Origin: Mageeibacillus sp. UBA3708
Lineage (GTDB): Bacteria > Bacillota > Clostridia > Saccharofermentanales > Saccharofermentanaceae
Reading direction: 5' to 3'
DNA length: 20,877 bases
NCBI GenBank assembly: GCA_002371375.1
Contig: DFIB01000136.1
Location: 2,014-22,890, forward strand
Position 1 is the first letter of the stretch, and every line of letters starts with the position of its first letter. The notes under the pieces are model-generated. The model saw nothing but the letters and a program-made list of their open reading frames with translations, was not told the DNA's origin and searched no databases. The translations under genes were made by a program, and so were the position numbers. Shown here piece after piece: positions 5,672-13,825 of this stretch.

Positions 5672-7435
5672 AGATACGAAGCTGATGTTTTGATGGCCAT
5701 AATAAGTGCCGGTACGATCAACCAGCGCATATTGTCCGCACATACGGGACATTCCCTCGGCGTCATCAACAGATCTCTCAAGATGCTCAAGGAAGACGGT
5801 CTGATAGATTCTGGTTCAAGGATCACGGAGCGGGCAAAGCAGCTGATAGACGACAGCAGGCCCAAGGGAGCCGTAATACTGGCTGCCGGCTACGGAATGA
5901 GAATGGTCCCGATCAACATGGAGATACCAAAGGGACTTCTCAAGGTTCACGGTCAGTGCCTTATCGAGAGGACGATAGAACAGCTTCATGAGGCTGGAGT
6001 TACTGACATCAAGATCGTAACGGGATTCCTTATGGAGCAGTATGAATATCTCATCGACAAGTACGGCGTAGAACTCATCTACAATCCGGAATATATGACA
6101 AAGAACAATCTCGCTTCGCTCAGATGTGCTTCCAAATACATAGACAACACATATATCATTCCCTGTGATGTCTGGTGCAAAGATAATCCATACGGCAAGA
6201 CCGAGCCCTACTCCTGGTATATGGTATCGGACAAGATGTCCGGTCAGAGTACTATAAGGGTTACAAGAGATCTCCAGCTTGCCAGGGCAGATGAGTACAT
6301 GGGAGCCCGCATGATCGGAATAGCCTATGTTGAAGGAGATGTCGCCCGCGAACTCAAGGACACAGTACAAAGGATGTGCGGCAACCCTTTACATGACAAC
6401 TCTTTCTGGGAGGATGCACTGTTTGCTTCAAAGACGAGGATAAATGCCAGGATCGTCGCTGACAGTGATGCAGTCGAGATCAACACATATGAACAGCTCC
6501 GCGAATTTGACAATAACTCCAATCAGCTCAAGTCGGATGCACTGACGGCCATTGCAGGAGTGCTGGGTGCGTCCGAGGAGGACATAGTCGACATAGAGAT
6601 ACTTAAGAAAGGAATGACGAACAGGTCGTTCATCTTCTCCTGCAAAGGCAGCAGGTACATAATGAGGATACCCGGTGAAGGAACGGATCTTCTTATCGAC
6701 AGATATCACGAAGCAGGTGTTTACAAGGCCATATCAGGCATGGGCTTCTGTGACGACCCTATATATCTGGATCCTGACAAGGGTTATAAGCTCATAAAGT
6801 ATCTTGAGAATGTCAGGTCGCTTAACCCTGAGGCCGAAGATGACATAAAGAAGGGGATGGCGCTGCTCAGGAAGTTCCATGACAGCAATATCAAGGTGGA
6901 TCACGAGTTCGACCTTTTCGGGCAGCTTGAGTATTACGAGACGCTTTGGAACGGGCGCAAGTCATGTTACGGGGATTATGAGACCACCAAGGCGAATGTG
7001 CTGTCGCTTCGGGAGTTTATCGAGAAGAACAGCACACACAAGTGCCTTACTCATATTGATGCGGTTCCCGACAATTTCCTTTTCTATGAAGGGGCTGACG
7101 GACAGGAGCACCTGCAGCTTACCGACTGGGAGTATGCGGGAATGCAGGATCCGCATGTCGATCTGGCAATGTTCTCCATCTATTCATTCTACTCGAGAAG
7201 TCAGGTGGATAAGCTGATCGATATATATTTCGACGGGGAGTGCCCGGACATCACGAGGATCAAGATATACTGCTATGTTGCGATATGCGGAATGCTGTGG
7301 AGCAACTGGTGTGAGTTCAAGCGTCAGCTGGGTGTTGATTTTGGTGAGTATTCATTCAGGCAGTACAGGTATGCCAAGGATTTCTACCGGCTGGCAGTGA
7401 GCGAATCGGAGAGGCTTAATATATGCATAAAGTAA
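5666..7435 (+). CDS. licCA: Winged-helix / cytidylyltransferase / choline kinase fusion (LicC-LicA type)
   Basis: Three domains are visible in 589 residues. Residues 1-55 look like a winged helix (MAIISAGTINQRILSAHTG, then MLKEDGLIDSGSRITERAK). Residues about 62-285 form a LicC/GlmU-type nucleotidyltransferase with the loop VILAAGYGMRM and PKGLLKV. Residues about 300-589 form a choline/ethanolamine kinase-like phosphotransferase. Its features are GMTNRSF, the catalytic loop HIDAVPDN (D465, N470) and the metal-binding TDWEYAG (D487). Expected reactions are choline to phosphocholine and phosphocholine to CDP-choline in the cytosol. A LicC-LicA fusion is known in Treponema denticola. I chose GTG 5666 because AAAGGAG lies 8 bases upstream; GTG 5648 precedes that site. 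It overlaps the next gene by 13 bases. The added winged helix and the palindromes at its start suggest self-regulation (inference). Confidence 0.85.
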   Translation: MNRYEADVLMAIISAGTINQRILSAHTGHSLGVINRSLKMLKEDGLIDSGSRITERAKQLIDDSRPKGAVILAAGYGMRMVPINMEIPKGLLKVHGQCLIERTIEQLHEAGVTDIKIVTGFLMEQYEYLIDKYGVELIYNPEYMTKNNLASLRCASKYIDNTYIIPCDVWCKDNPYGKTEPYSWYMVSDKMSGQSTIRVTRDLQLARADEYMGARMIGIAYVEGDVARELKDTVQRMCGNPLHDNSFWEDALFASKTRINARIVADSDAVEINTYEQLREFDNNSNQLKSDALTAIAGVLGASEEDIVDIEILKKGMTNRSFIFSCKGSRYIMRIPGEGTDLLIDRYHEAGVYKAISGMGFCDDPIYLDPDKGYKLIKYLENVRSLNPEAEDDIKKGMALLRKFHDSNIKVDHEFDLFGQLEYYETLWNGRKSCYGDYETTKANVLSLREFIEKNSTHKCLTHIDAVPDNFLFYEGADGQEHLQLTDWEYAGMQDPHVDLAMFSIYSFYSRSQVDKLIDIYFDGECPDITRIKIYCYVAICGMLWSNWCEFKRQLGVDFGEYSFRQYRYAKDFYRLAVSESERLNICIK

Positions 7436-8145
7436 AAAGAGCGATAATCATGGCGGCCGGCATGGGATTAAGGATGAAGCCGGTGACGCTTTTTACTCCC
7501 AAGCCGATGATCAAGGTTAACGGAAAGAGAATGATAGACACGGTAATAGACGGTCTTATCGCCAACGGAATAACAGACATTAACATAGTGACGGGATATC
7601 TCGGACATAAATTCGAAGAACTGACGGAGAAATATCCCGGTATTAATCTGATCGATAATCCGCTGTATGACAAGTGCAACAATATCTCATCACTTTATGC
7701 TGCAAGAGAACTCCTCGATACGGACGTGATCATTGCCGATGCGGATCAGATAATATACAACAACGGTATCCTGAGCCCTGATTTCGAGATGTCGGGATAT
7801 AATGCCACGAAGGTCACGGAAGAGACGGACGAGTGGGTCATGACGGTTGAAGACGGCAGGGTCACCTCGTGCAGCAGGAACGGCGGCAGTGAGGGATGGC
7901 AGCTCTACAGCATCTCAAGATGGAGCAGGGAAGATGCGCTAAAGCTCAAGGAACTTGTGGAGCTGGAATTTGAGAAAAATAAGAATACCGACGTCTACTG
8001 GGACGACATTCCCATGTTTCTTCACCCGGACAAGTTCGAACTGGGGATAAGGGTGATGGATAAGTCGGACCTGACCGAGATAGACAGCTTTGAAGAGCTG
8101 ATAGCAAAAGATTTTCATTATTGTGAAGATAAAGGAGAGTTATGA
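7423..8145 (+). CDS. licC: CTP:phosphocholine cytidylyltransferase-like nucleotidyltransferase
   Basis: This is a 240-residue single-domain sugar-phosphate-type nucleotidyltransferase. The N-terminal signature is IIMAAGMGLRMKPVT, followed by TPKPMIKVNGKRMIDTVID, IVTGYLGHKFEEL and NNISSLYAA. The NNISS segment and YWDDIPM near residue 190 match LicC proteins. The acidic ADADQII (about residue 105) would bind the metal and nucleotide. It would make CDP-choline from phosphocholine, repeating the activity expected of the middle domain of the upstream fusion. It could also serve a different alcohol phosphate. The start lies inside the upstream gene (13-base overlap), with GGAGAGG 8 bases before ATG 7423. 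The stop overlaps the start of the transporter gene, so the three genes are translationally coupled. Confidence 0.8.
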   Translation: MHKVKRAIIMAAGMGLRMKPVTLFTPKPMIKVNGKRMIDTVIDGLIANGITDINIVTGYLGHKFEELTEKYPGINLIDNPLYDKCNNISSLYAARELLDTDVIIADADQIIYNNGILSPDFEMSGYNATKVTEETDEWVMTVEDGRVTSCSRNGGSEGWQLYSISRWSREDALKLKELVELEFEKNKNTDVYWDDIPMFLHPDKFELGIRVMDKSDLTEIDSFEELIAKDFHYCEDKGEL

Positions 8146-9680
8146 TGGCAAACAAAACAGTAACAAAAAGAAAGATCGATCCGTTTACGACGTTCGTTCC
8201 TTTCGCGTGTATTATCGCATTATGCGCGTACTTCATTCTCGCGCCTGAGAATTCGACAAATGCTCTTGAGATGATCAGGAGCTTCCTCGGCGATAAGATG
8301 GGTTCTTACTATCTTATCATCGGCCTCGGATTCTTCCTCGTATCGCTGTGGCTGGCTTATTCCAAGATCGGTACGATCACGATAGGCAAGCAAGGTGAGA
8401 AGCCCAAGTACGGCTTCTTCTCCTGGGGCGCAATGGTATTCACATGCGGTCTTGCATCGGATATCCTGTTCTATTCATTCTGCGAGTGGATCTATTATTA
8501 CGAGGACCCTCATGTACTGGGAATGGGCAACATCAATGAATGGGCGCCCACATTCCCGCTCTATCACTGGAGTCTCATCCCGTGGAGCTTCTATGCCGTA
8601 CTTGCAGCCTGCTTCGGATTCATGCTTCATGTAAGAGGCTGCCACAAGCAGAAATATTCAGAGGCGTGCAGGCCCATCCTCGGCAAGCACACTGACGGTG
8701 TGTGGGGCAAGGTAATCGATATCCTCGCCGTTATCGCTCTTATCGCCGGTACTGCAACAACCTTCTCGATCGCAACTCCGCTCCTGTCAATGGTTCTCAC
8801 GGACCTCTTCGGGATCGCAGGTTCCAAGTACGTAACGATCGGCATCCTCGTCTGTGTCTGTGCTATCTACACCACATCTGTCATGAACGGACTTAAGGGT
8901 GTCAACCTCCTGTCCAAGATCTGTATGTTCCTGTTCGGTTCGATCCTCGTATACATCTTCCTGTTCGGCGGTGAGGCAAGGTTCTCCGTTGAGACGGGCG
9001 TTACATCACTCGGTAACATGTTCCAGAACTTCATCGGATTGTCCACATGGACTGATGCAACGAGGTCAGAGGCCGGATTTGCACAGAACTGGACGATCTT
9101 CTACTGGGCATACTGGATGGTATGGTGTGTTGCGGCTCCGTTCTTCATGGGTATGATCAGCCGCGGCAGAACGGTTAAGCAGGTTATCATGGGTTCATAC
9201 ATCTTCGGTACTGCAAGCACATTGATCTCGTTCATCGTCATTGGCAACTTTGGTCTCGGCATGAAGGTTCACGGCAAGTTCGACGCCGTTGCACAGTATC
9301 ATGCGAACGGCGACGATCTCTATCAGACGATCATCGATATTATCCACCAGCTCCCGCTGCCAACGATATTCCTGATCATTCTGGCTGCCGCAATGTTCGC
9401 CTTCTACGCGACATCATTTGACAGCATCACGATGGTGGCATCCAACTACAGCTACAAGAACATCGAGGGTGACGAGATGGCAAGCCCCAGGATGAAGCTG
9501 TTCTGGGCTATTCTCCTGATCATGCTTCCTATAGCATTGATCTTCTCAGAGGGAACGATGGCAAATCTTCAGACCGTATCTATCATTGCAGCATTCCCTA
9601 TCGGAATAGTAATGATACTTATCATCGCAAGTTTCATAAAAGACGCGAGGAAACACTTGGCTACTCTCGACAAAAAGTAA
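8142..9680 (+). CDS. BCCT-family choline/betaine transporter
   Basis: The protein has 512 residues and about twelve transmembrane helices. It belongs to the betaine-choline-carnitine transporter family. The diagnostic eighth helix and its following loop are clear at residues about 317-343 (WTIFYWAYWMVW, then APFFMGMISRGRTVKQ). The helix-3/4 region carries the aromatic stretch LYHWSLIPWSFYAV. Family members import quaternary amines with Na+ or H+. With choline kinase and cytidylyltransferase upstream, choline is the likely substrate, in the role that LicB plays in Haemophilus or pneumococcus (different family). ATG 8142 overlaps the previous stop (ATGA). ATG 8145 is three bases further and better spaced (7 bases) from GGAG at 8134-8137, so the true product may be one residue shorter. 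No terminator follows before 9698. Confidence 0.88.
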   Translation: MMANKTVTKRKIDPFTTFVPFACIIALCAYFILAPENSTNALEMIRSFLGDKMGSYYLIIGLGFFLVSLWLAYSKIGTITIGKQGEKPKYGFFSWGAMVFTCGLASDILFYSFCEWIYYYEDPHVLGMGNINEWAPTFPLYHWSLIPWSFYAVLAACFGFMLHVRGCHKQKYSEACRPILGKHTDGVWGKVIDILAVIALIAGTATTFSIATPLLSMVLTDLFGIAGSKYVTIGILVCVCAIYTTSVMNGLKGVNLLSKICMFLFGSILVYIFLFGGEARFSVETGVTSLGNMFQNFIGLSTWTDATRSEAGFAQNWTIFYWAYWMVWCVAAPFFMGMISRGRTVKQVIMGSYIFGTASTLISFIVIGNFGLGMKVHGKFDAVAQYHANGDDLYQTIIDIIHQLPLPTIFLIILAAAMFAFYATSFDSITMVASNYSYKNIEGDEMASPRMKLFWAILLIMLPIALIFSEGTMANLQTVSIIAAFPIGIVMILIIASFIKDARKHLATLDKK

Positions 9681-9697
9681 GGTTTTATTGTACTTTC

Positions 9698-9726
9698 TTG
9701 ACACCCTCTCACCGTTGTGAAATAAT
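9698..9726 (+). promoter_or_regulatory. Promoter of the YidC-AlkP/TagF operon
   Basis: The consensus -35 TTGACA (9698-9703) is followed by 17 bases and AATAAT (9721-9726). The 13-mer TACTTTCTTGACA around the -35 is identical to that of the tRNA promoter. Transcription should begin near 9733, giving a leader of only about 23 bases. Confidence 0.72.
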
Positions 9727-9751
9727 TCACAAGGACACGGCGGGAGGGTGT
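9701..9751 (+). promoter_or_regulatory. CRP/FNR-like palindrome nested in a long stem that contains the ribosome binding site
   Basis: The core TTGTGAA-ATAA-TTCACAA (9715-9732) contains TGTGA-N6-TCACA, the half-site pattern of CRP/FNR-family regulators, with the -10 hexamer as the six central bases. The flanks also pair: ACACCCTCTCACCG (9701-9714) with CGGCGGGAGGGTGT (9738-9751), with one A-C mismatch and a five-base bulge GGACA. The ribosome binding site GGGAGGG (9742-9748) is in the 3' arm. The full stem can form in transcripts reading through from the transporter gene, but not in transcripts starting at 9733. Confidence 0.7.
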
Positions 9752-9755
9752 TCTT

Positions 9756-12557
9756 ATGTCCTTATTTGATGTATTGTCGACTATATTTATCAGACCGCTT
9801 GAACTGATGTTCGAGCTGATCTTCGCGATAGCAAACAGGATCGACAGTAACCCTGCCGTTGACCTCATCGTCATGAGTCTTGCGATCAACTTCATAGTCT
9901 TGCCTCTCTACAGGCGTGCGGATGTGATCCAGCAGAAGGCGCGTGACGACGAGAAGAGACTCTCACCGATGATCCACCACATCAAGAAGAGCTTCAAGGG
10001 TGACGAGCGCGTAATGATGCTCCAGACCTTCTACAAGCAGCAGGGTTATAGTCCCCTGTCTTCTCTGAAGAGCATAATATCGCTCCTTCTGCAGATCCCT
10101 TTCTTCATCGCGGCATATCAGTTCCTGTCACACCTTCCTTTGCTTGAAGGTGTCAAGATGGGACCCATCAAGGATCTCCTCGCTCCCGACGGACTGCTTA
10201 CCATAGGCGGCGTCACGCTGAATGTGTTGCCTATCCTTATGACGGTGATCAACATCATCTCAGCTGAGGTTTACACACACGGACAGCCCTTCAAGAACAA
10301 GATAGTTCTCTATCTGTCTGCGGCAATCTTCCTTGTACTGCTGTACACGTCACCTGCGGGTCTCGTTTTCTACTGGACATTCAACAATGTGTTCTCGCTC
10401 GTTAAGAATATTTTCTATAAGCTCAAGAACCCCGGATTTGTATTCAAGGTGCTCTGCGCCGTTACGGGCGTTGCAGGAATCTGCTACGGGATCATTCGAA
10501 AGGTTAACGCAAAGTCTATGCCCGAAGGGACCGGGGCCAAGGACGCAGCTCCCGTGTTCGGCACAACGGAACTGATATTCGTTATAGTCATATTCTCCGC
10601 AATGATCATTCCTCTCATCCTTCATATCATCTTTAGGAAGAGGAAGATTAAGGAGGCGAAGCCTGTAACGAAGACCGAGAAGATGATCTATATCTGCGGC
10701 GCTTTGTTCCTGTCTGCATTCGCAGGATTTCTTATTCCGTCATCAGTCGTGCAGTCATGTCCGGAGGACTTTGTATATCATAAAGACCTGTTCAATCCAA
10801 CACACTATGTGTGGTATTCCTTCTTCATCGCTCTCGGCGTATTTGTCGTATGGCTGAGTGTGTATTACCTTCTGTCAGATAACAAGGGAAGAAGGATATT
10901 CTCCTGCTCGGTTCTCATATTGTCGGCTTCGGCTGCCGTTAACCACATGGTTTTCGGAGTCAATACTGGCACGTTGTCCACGGAGATGAAGTACGATTAT
11001 GCTCCTGAATTCCCGGTATCCAAGATGATCATCAATCTGGCTTCTCTCGCAGCTATAATCATCGTATTCTGCCTGCTGTTCAAGTTTATTCCCAGAGTAA
11101 TGGGATATGTTCTCCTGTCAGGCTTTATCGTCGTAATGATCCTGGGCGGCTATAACCTTTACAGCATTACAAAGACATACGACCATGTCGTGGCTACCAG
11201 CAGTGAGCACGATAATCCTGTTATCACACTGAGCCGTAACGGTAAGAATGTCATAGTGTTCATGATGGACAGAGCGCTTGGCGGTCTCGTTCCTTACATG
11301 TTCCAGGAGAAGCCGGAACTTGCAAAGCAGTTCGACGGCTTCACATACTATCCCAATACGATGTCATTCGGTACACGTACTATCCACGGCGCACCGCCGC
11401 TGTTCGGCGGATATGAATATACTCCTGACAAGATGAATGCCAGGACAGATGAACTCCTCGTGGACAAACACAATGAGTCGCTACTTGTAATGCCGAGACT
11501 TTTCAGCGATGCTGGTTATTACACAACTGTCATCGATCCGCCATACGGCAACTACACTTATTTCGATCTGAGCTATTATGACGGATATGAGAATATCCAC
11601 GCATATAATGCGGAGCAGCTCCTAAATCCAGATATCGCCACGATCATCAAGCAGACGGACGCCAAGAGAGAATACAACATACCTTCCTACTGTCTGTTCA
11701 GGATCCTCCCGACGGCTCTCCAGTCTTCCATGTACGACGGCGGCAATTACCTGTCGCTCGGGGTGGACTACAGCGTATATGATGAGTCCGAGCCGATCAT
11801 TCCCCAGGAGACGAAGAGCGTATCTGAGGCAACAGGTCAGCTTGGTTCATTCCTCAACACGTACACGGTGCTTGAGAGGCTTGTTGACATTACGAATATC
11901 AGCGATGAAGAGAACTGTTTTGTTATGATGGAGAACAGCGCCACACATGAGGCGTCGCTCCTTGATGAGGCTAACGGATACGTGCCTGCCAACAACATAG
12001 ATAACAGGAAGTATGATCTGCTACACGCTTCAAGGATGATGGCGAACGGTCGAAAGCTTAACCTCACCACCGTCAACCAGATGGCTCACTACCACTGCAA
12101 CATGGCATCATACATCCAGATCGGCAAGTGGTTCGATTACCTCCGCGAGAACGGACTGTGGGACAACACGAAGATCATCTTCGTAGCCGATCACGGCAGG
12201 GACTGCGGTCACTTCTCCGATATGGTCTATAAGGATCTCGACCTCGATACGGAGTTCTTGAACCCGGTTCTGATGGTGAAGGATTTCGGTGCGAAGGGCT
12301 TTGTGACATGTGATGACTTCATGACGCAGGCCGATGTTCCTACGCTGGCGCTTAAGGATGTCATTGACAATCCGGTCAATCCGTTCACGGGCAACCCGAT
12401 CAACAGCGATGCCAAGCTAGCGGGCCCCCAGTATATATTTGAGACCGAGTTCTGGAGACCTGATACTACGGCTTACAAGTTCCGTGAGGGTAGATGGTTC
12501 TCCGTTCATGATAATATTTTTGACAGGAATAACTGGAAGTTTGAGGGTGAATACTAA
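9756..12557 (+). CDS. YidC/Oxa1-domain - AlkP/sulfatase-superfamily fusion, copy 1
   Basis: The protein has 933 residues. Residues 1-230 align with the YidC/Oxa1 insertase core: LPLYRRADVIQQ, GYSPLSSLKSIISLLLQIPFF (split YidC-type motif near 98-118) and SPAGLVFYWTFNNVFSL (199-215). No lipoprotein signal is present, and the groove arginine position holds N45. About seven more hydrophobic helices span 233-470. Residues about 490-900 are an alkaline-phosphatase/sulfatase (LtaS-like) domain. Visible probable metal and catalytic residues are D505 (MMDRALGG), T542 (RTIHGAP), H731 (SATHEAS), H778/H780 (MAHYHCNMASY) and D812-H813 (VADHG). An odd number of extra helices would put this domain outside. 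The likely role is phosphotransfer or hydrolysis on a lipid-linked envelope polymer (inference). GGGAGGG lies 7 bases before ATG 9756; the stop overlaps the next start by one base. Confidence 0.82.
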   Translation: MSLFDVLSTIFIRPLELMFELIFAIANRIDSNPAVDLIVMSLAINFIVLPLYRRADVIQQKARDDEKRLSPMIHHIKKSFKGDERVMMLQTFYKQQGYSPLSSLKSIISLLLQIPFFIAAYQFLSHLPLLEGVKMGPIKDLLAPDGLLTIGGVTLNVLPILMTVINIISAEVYTHGQPFKNKIVLYLSAAIFLVLLYTSPAGLVFYWTFNNVFSLVKNIFYKLKNPGFVFKVLCAVTGVAGICYGIIRKVNAKSMPEGTGAKDAAPVFGTTELIFVIVIFSAMIIPLILHIIFRKRKIKEAKPVTKTEKMIYICGALFLSAFAGFLIPSSVVQSCPEDFVYHKDLFNPTHYVWYSFFIALGVFVVWLSVYYLLSDNKGRRIFSCSVLILSASAAVNHMVFGVNTGTLSTEMKYDYAPEFPVSKMIINLASLAAIIIVFCLLFKFIPRVMGYVLLSGFIVVMILGGYNLYSITKTYDHVVATSSEHDNPVITLSRNGKNVIVFMMDRALGGLVPYMFQEKPELAKQFDGFTYYPNTMSFGTRTIHGAPPLFGGYEYTPDKMNARTDELLVDKHNESLLVMPRLFSDAGYYTTVIDPPYGNYTYFDLSYYDGYENIHAYNAEQLLNPDIATIIKQTDAKREYNIPSYCLFRILPTALQSSMYDGGNYLSLGVDYSVYDESEPIIPQETKSVSEATGQLGSFLNTYTVLERLVDITNISDEENCFVMMENSATHEASLLDEANGYVPANNIDNRKYDLLHASRMMANGRKLNLTTVNQMAHYHCNMASYIQIGKWFDYLRENGLWDNTKIIFVADHGRDCGHFSDMVYKDLDLDTEFLNPVLMVKDFGAKGFVTCDDFMTQADVPTLALKDVIDNPVNPFTGNPINSDAKLAGPQYIFETEFWRPDTTAYKFREGRWFSVHDNIFDRNNWKFEGEY

Positions 12558-13819
12558 TGAATGATATTATGCAGCTTTACATAGACCCCGGTACGGGAAG
12601 CATGCTTTTTACAGTGCTGATAAGCATTGTTGGATTTCTTGTATATTTCTTCAGAGTTTTGTGGGTGAAGATCAAATTTGCCATATCAAGAGGCAAGACC
12701 GACAAGGTTGATTCCGCGAAGATCCCGCTTCTCATCTTTGCAGAGGCCAAGAGGTACTGGGAGGTCTTCGAGCCCATTTGCGCAGAGCTGAATAAGCGTG
12801 GCGTTGATATGGTCTACTGGACTACATCGCCTGATGATCCGGTATTGAGTCAGGAGAAATATGAACACCTGAAGGCGGAATTTGTCGGTGAAGGCAACAA
12901 GGCTTATGCGAAGCTCAATATGGTAAATGCGGCAGTTATAGTCGCTTCAACACCGGGACTTGGTGTATATCAGTGGAAGCGCTCCAAGTTCGTAAAGCAC
13001 TATATTCACGTTCAGCATGCAGCTAACGATATCGCCGGATACAGGATGTTCGGTACGGACTACTTCGATTCGATACTTCTGTCAGGCCAGTACCAGATAG
13101 ATGAGGTAAGGGAGCTTGAGAAGAAGAGATTCCTGCCTGCCAAGGAACTGGAACTTGTGGGTATCCCGTATATGGACACGCTTAGAGCGAAGATCAAGGA
13201 TAATCCGGTTACTGACAAGAAGAATACCACTGTGCTCCTTGCACCTTCATGGGGTCCTAACAGCATATTCAACAAATTCGGCACTAAAGTCCTCGATTCC
13301 CTGATAAACAACACTGATTACGACATTATCGTGAGACCCCACCCCCAGTCTTTCATTGCGGACAAGGACATGATGGAGGGCATACTTGCAAAATATCCTG
13401 AGTCAGACAGGCTCAAGTGGGACAGATCTTCCGACAACTTTAATTCGCTCAACAGGGCGGATATCATGATATCTGACTTCTCGGGAATCATTTTTGACTT
13501 TACGCTTGCATTCGATAAACCGATCCTGTACGCGGATACGGAATTTAATCCCGATTGTTACGATTATTACTGGCTCGACAGACAGCCGTGGACACTCGAG
13601 ATCCTTCCGGATCTGGGACTAAAGCTTGACGGAGAGAGCATCGGCGACATTAAGTCGCTGGTAGACAGATGCCTTACAGAGACAAAGTTTAAGGCGGGTA
13701 GAGACAAGGCAAGATCCGAGACGTGGGTCTACATGGGTGAAGGTGCCGTAAGGACGGCCGACTTCATCGTGAAGAAATGTGAGGAAGCCAAAGAGAAACC
13801 CGCTCAGGCCCAAAAGTAA
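12557..13819 (+). CDS. CDP-glycerol glycerophosphotransferase family protein (TagF-type), copy 1
   Basis: The protein has 420 residues. The N-terminus LYIDPGTGSMLFTVLIS and the hydrophobic stretch to about residue 36 form a membrane anchor. The rest matches the glycerophosphotransferase domain that transfers polyol phosphate from a CDP donor to teichoic-acid-like chains. It has a catalytic-type His in VQHAAND (H154, at the place of the family HG-P-K motif), RPHPQSF (H262) and the donor-site SDFSGIIFDF (D307). It is about half to two thirds the size of TagF polymerases, closer to primases such as TagB. It acts at the inner face of the membrane. The start overlaps the upstream stop (TAATG), which implies translational coupling with fusion copy 1. 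The actual donor (CDP-glycerol, CDP-ribitol or another) cannot be told, as no cytidylyltransferase for those is in the window. Confidence 0.82.
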   Translation: MNDIMQLYIDPGTGSMLFTVLISIVGFLVYFFRVLWVKIKFAISRGKTDKVDSAKIPLLIFAEAKRYWEVFEPICAELNKRGVDMVYWTTSPDDPVLSQEKYEHLKAEFVGEGNKAYAKLNMVNAAVIVASTPGLGVYQWKRSKFVKHYIHVQHAANDIAGYRMFGTDYFDSILLSGQYQIDEVRELEKKRFLPAKELELVGIPYMDTLRAKIKDNPVTDKKNTTVLLAPSWGPNSIFNKFGTKVLDSLINNTDYDIIVRPHPQSFIADKDMMEGILAKYPESDRLKWDRSSDNFNSLNRADIMISDFSGIIFDFTLAFDKPILYADTEFNPDCYDYYWLDRQPWTLEILPDLGLKLDGESIGDIKSLVDRCLTETKFKAGRDKARSETWVYMGEGAVRTADFIVKKCEEAKEKPAQAQK

Positions 13820-13825
13820 TCATTC

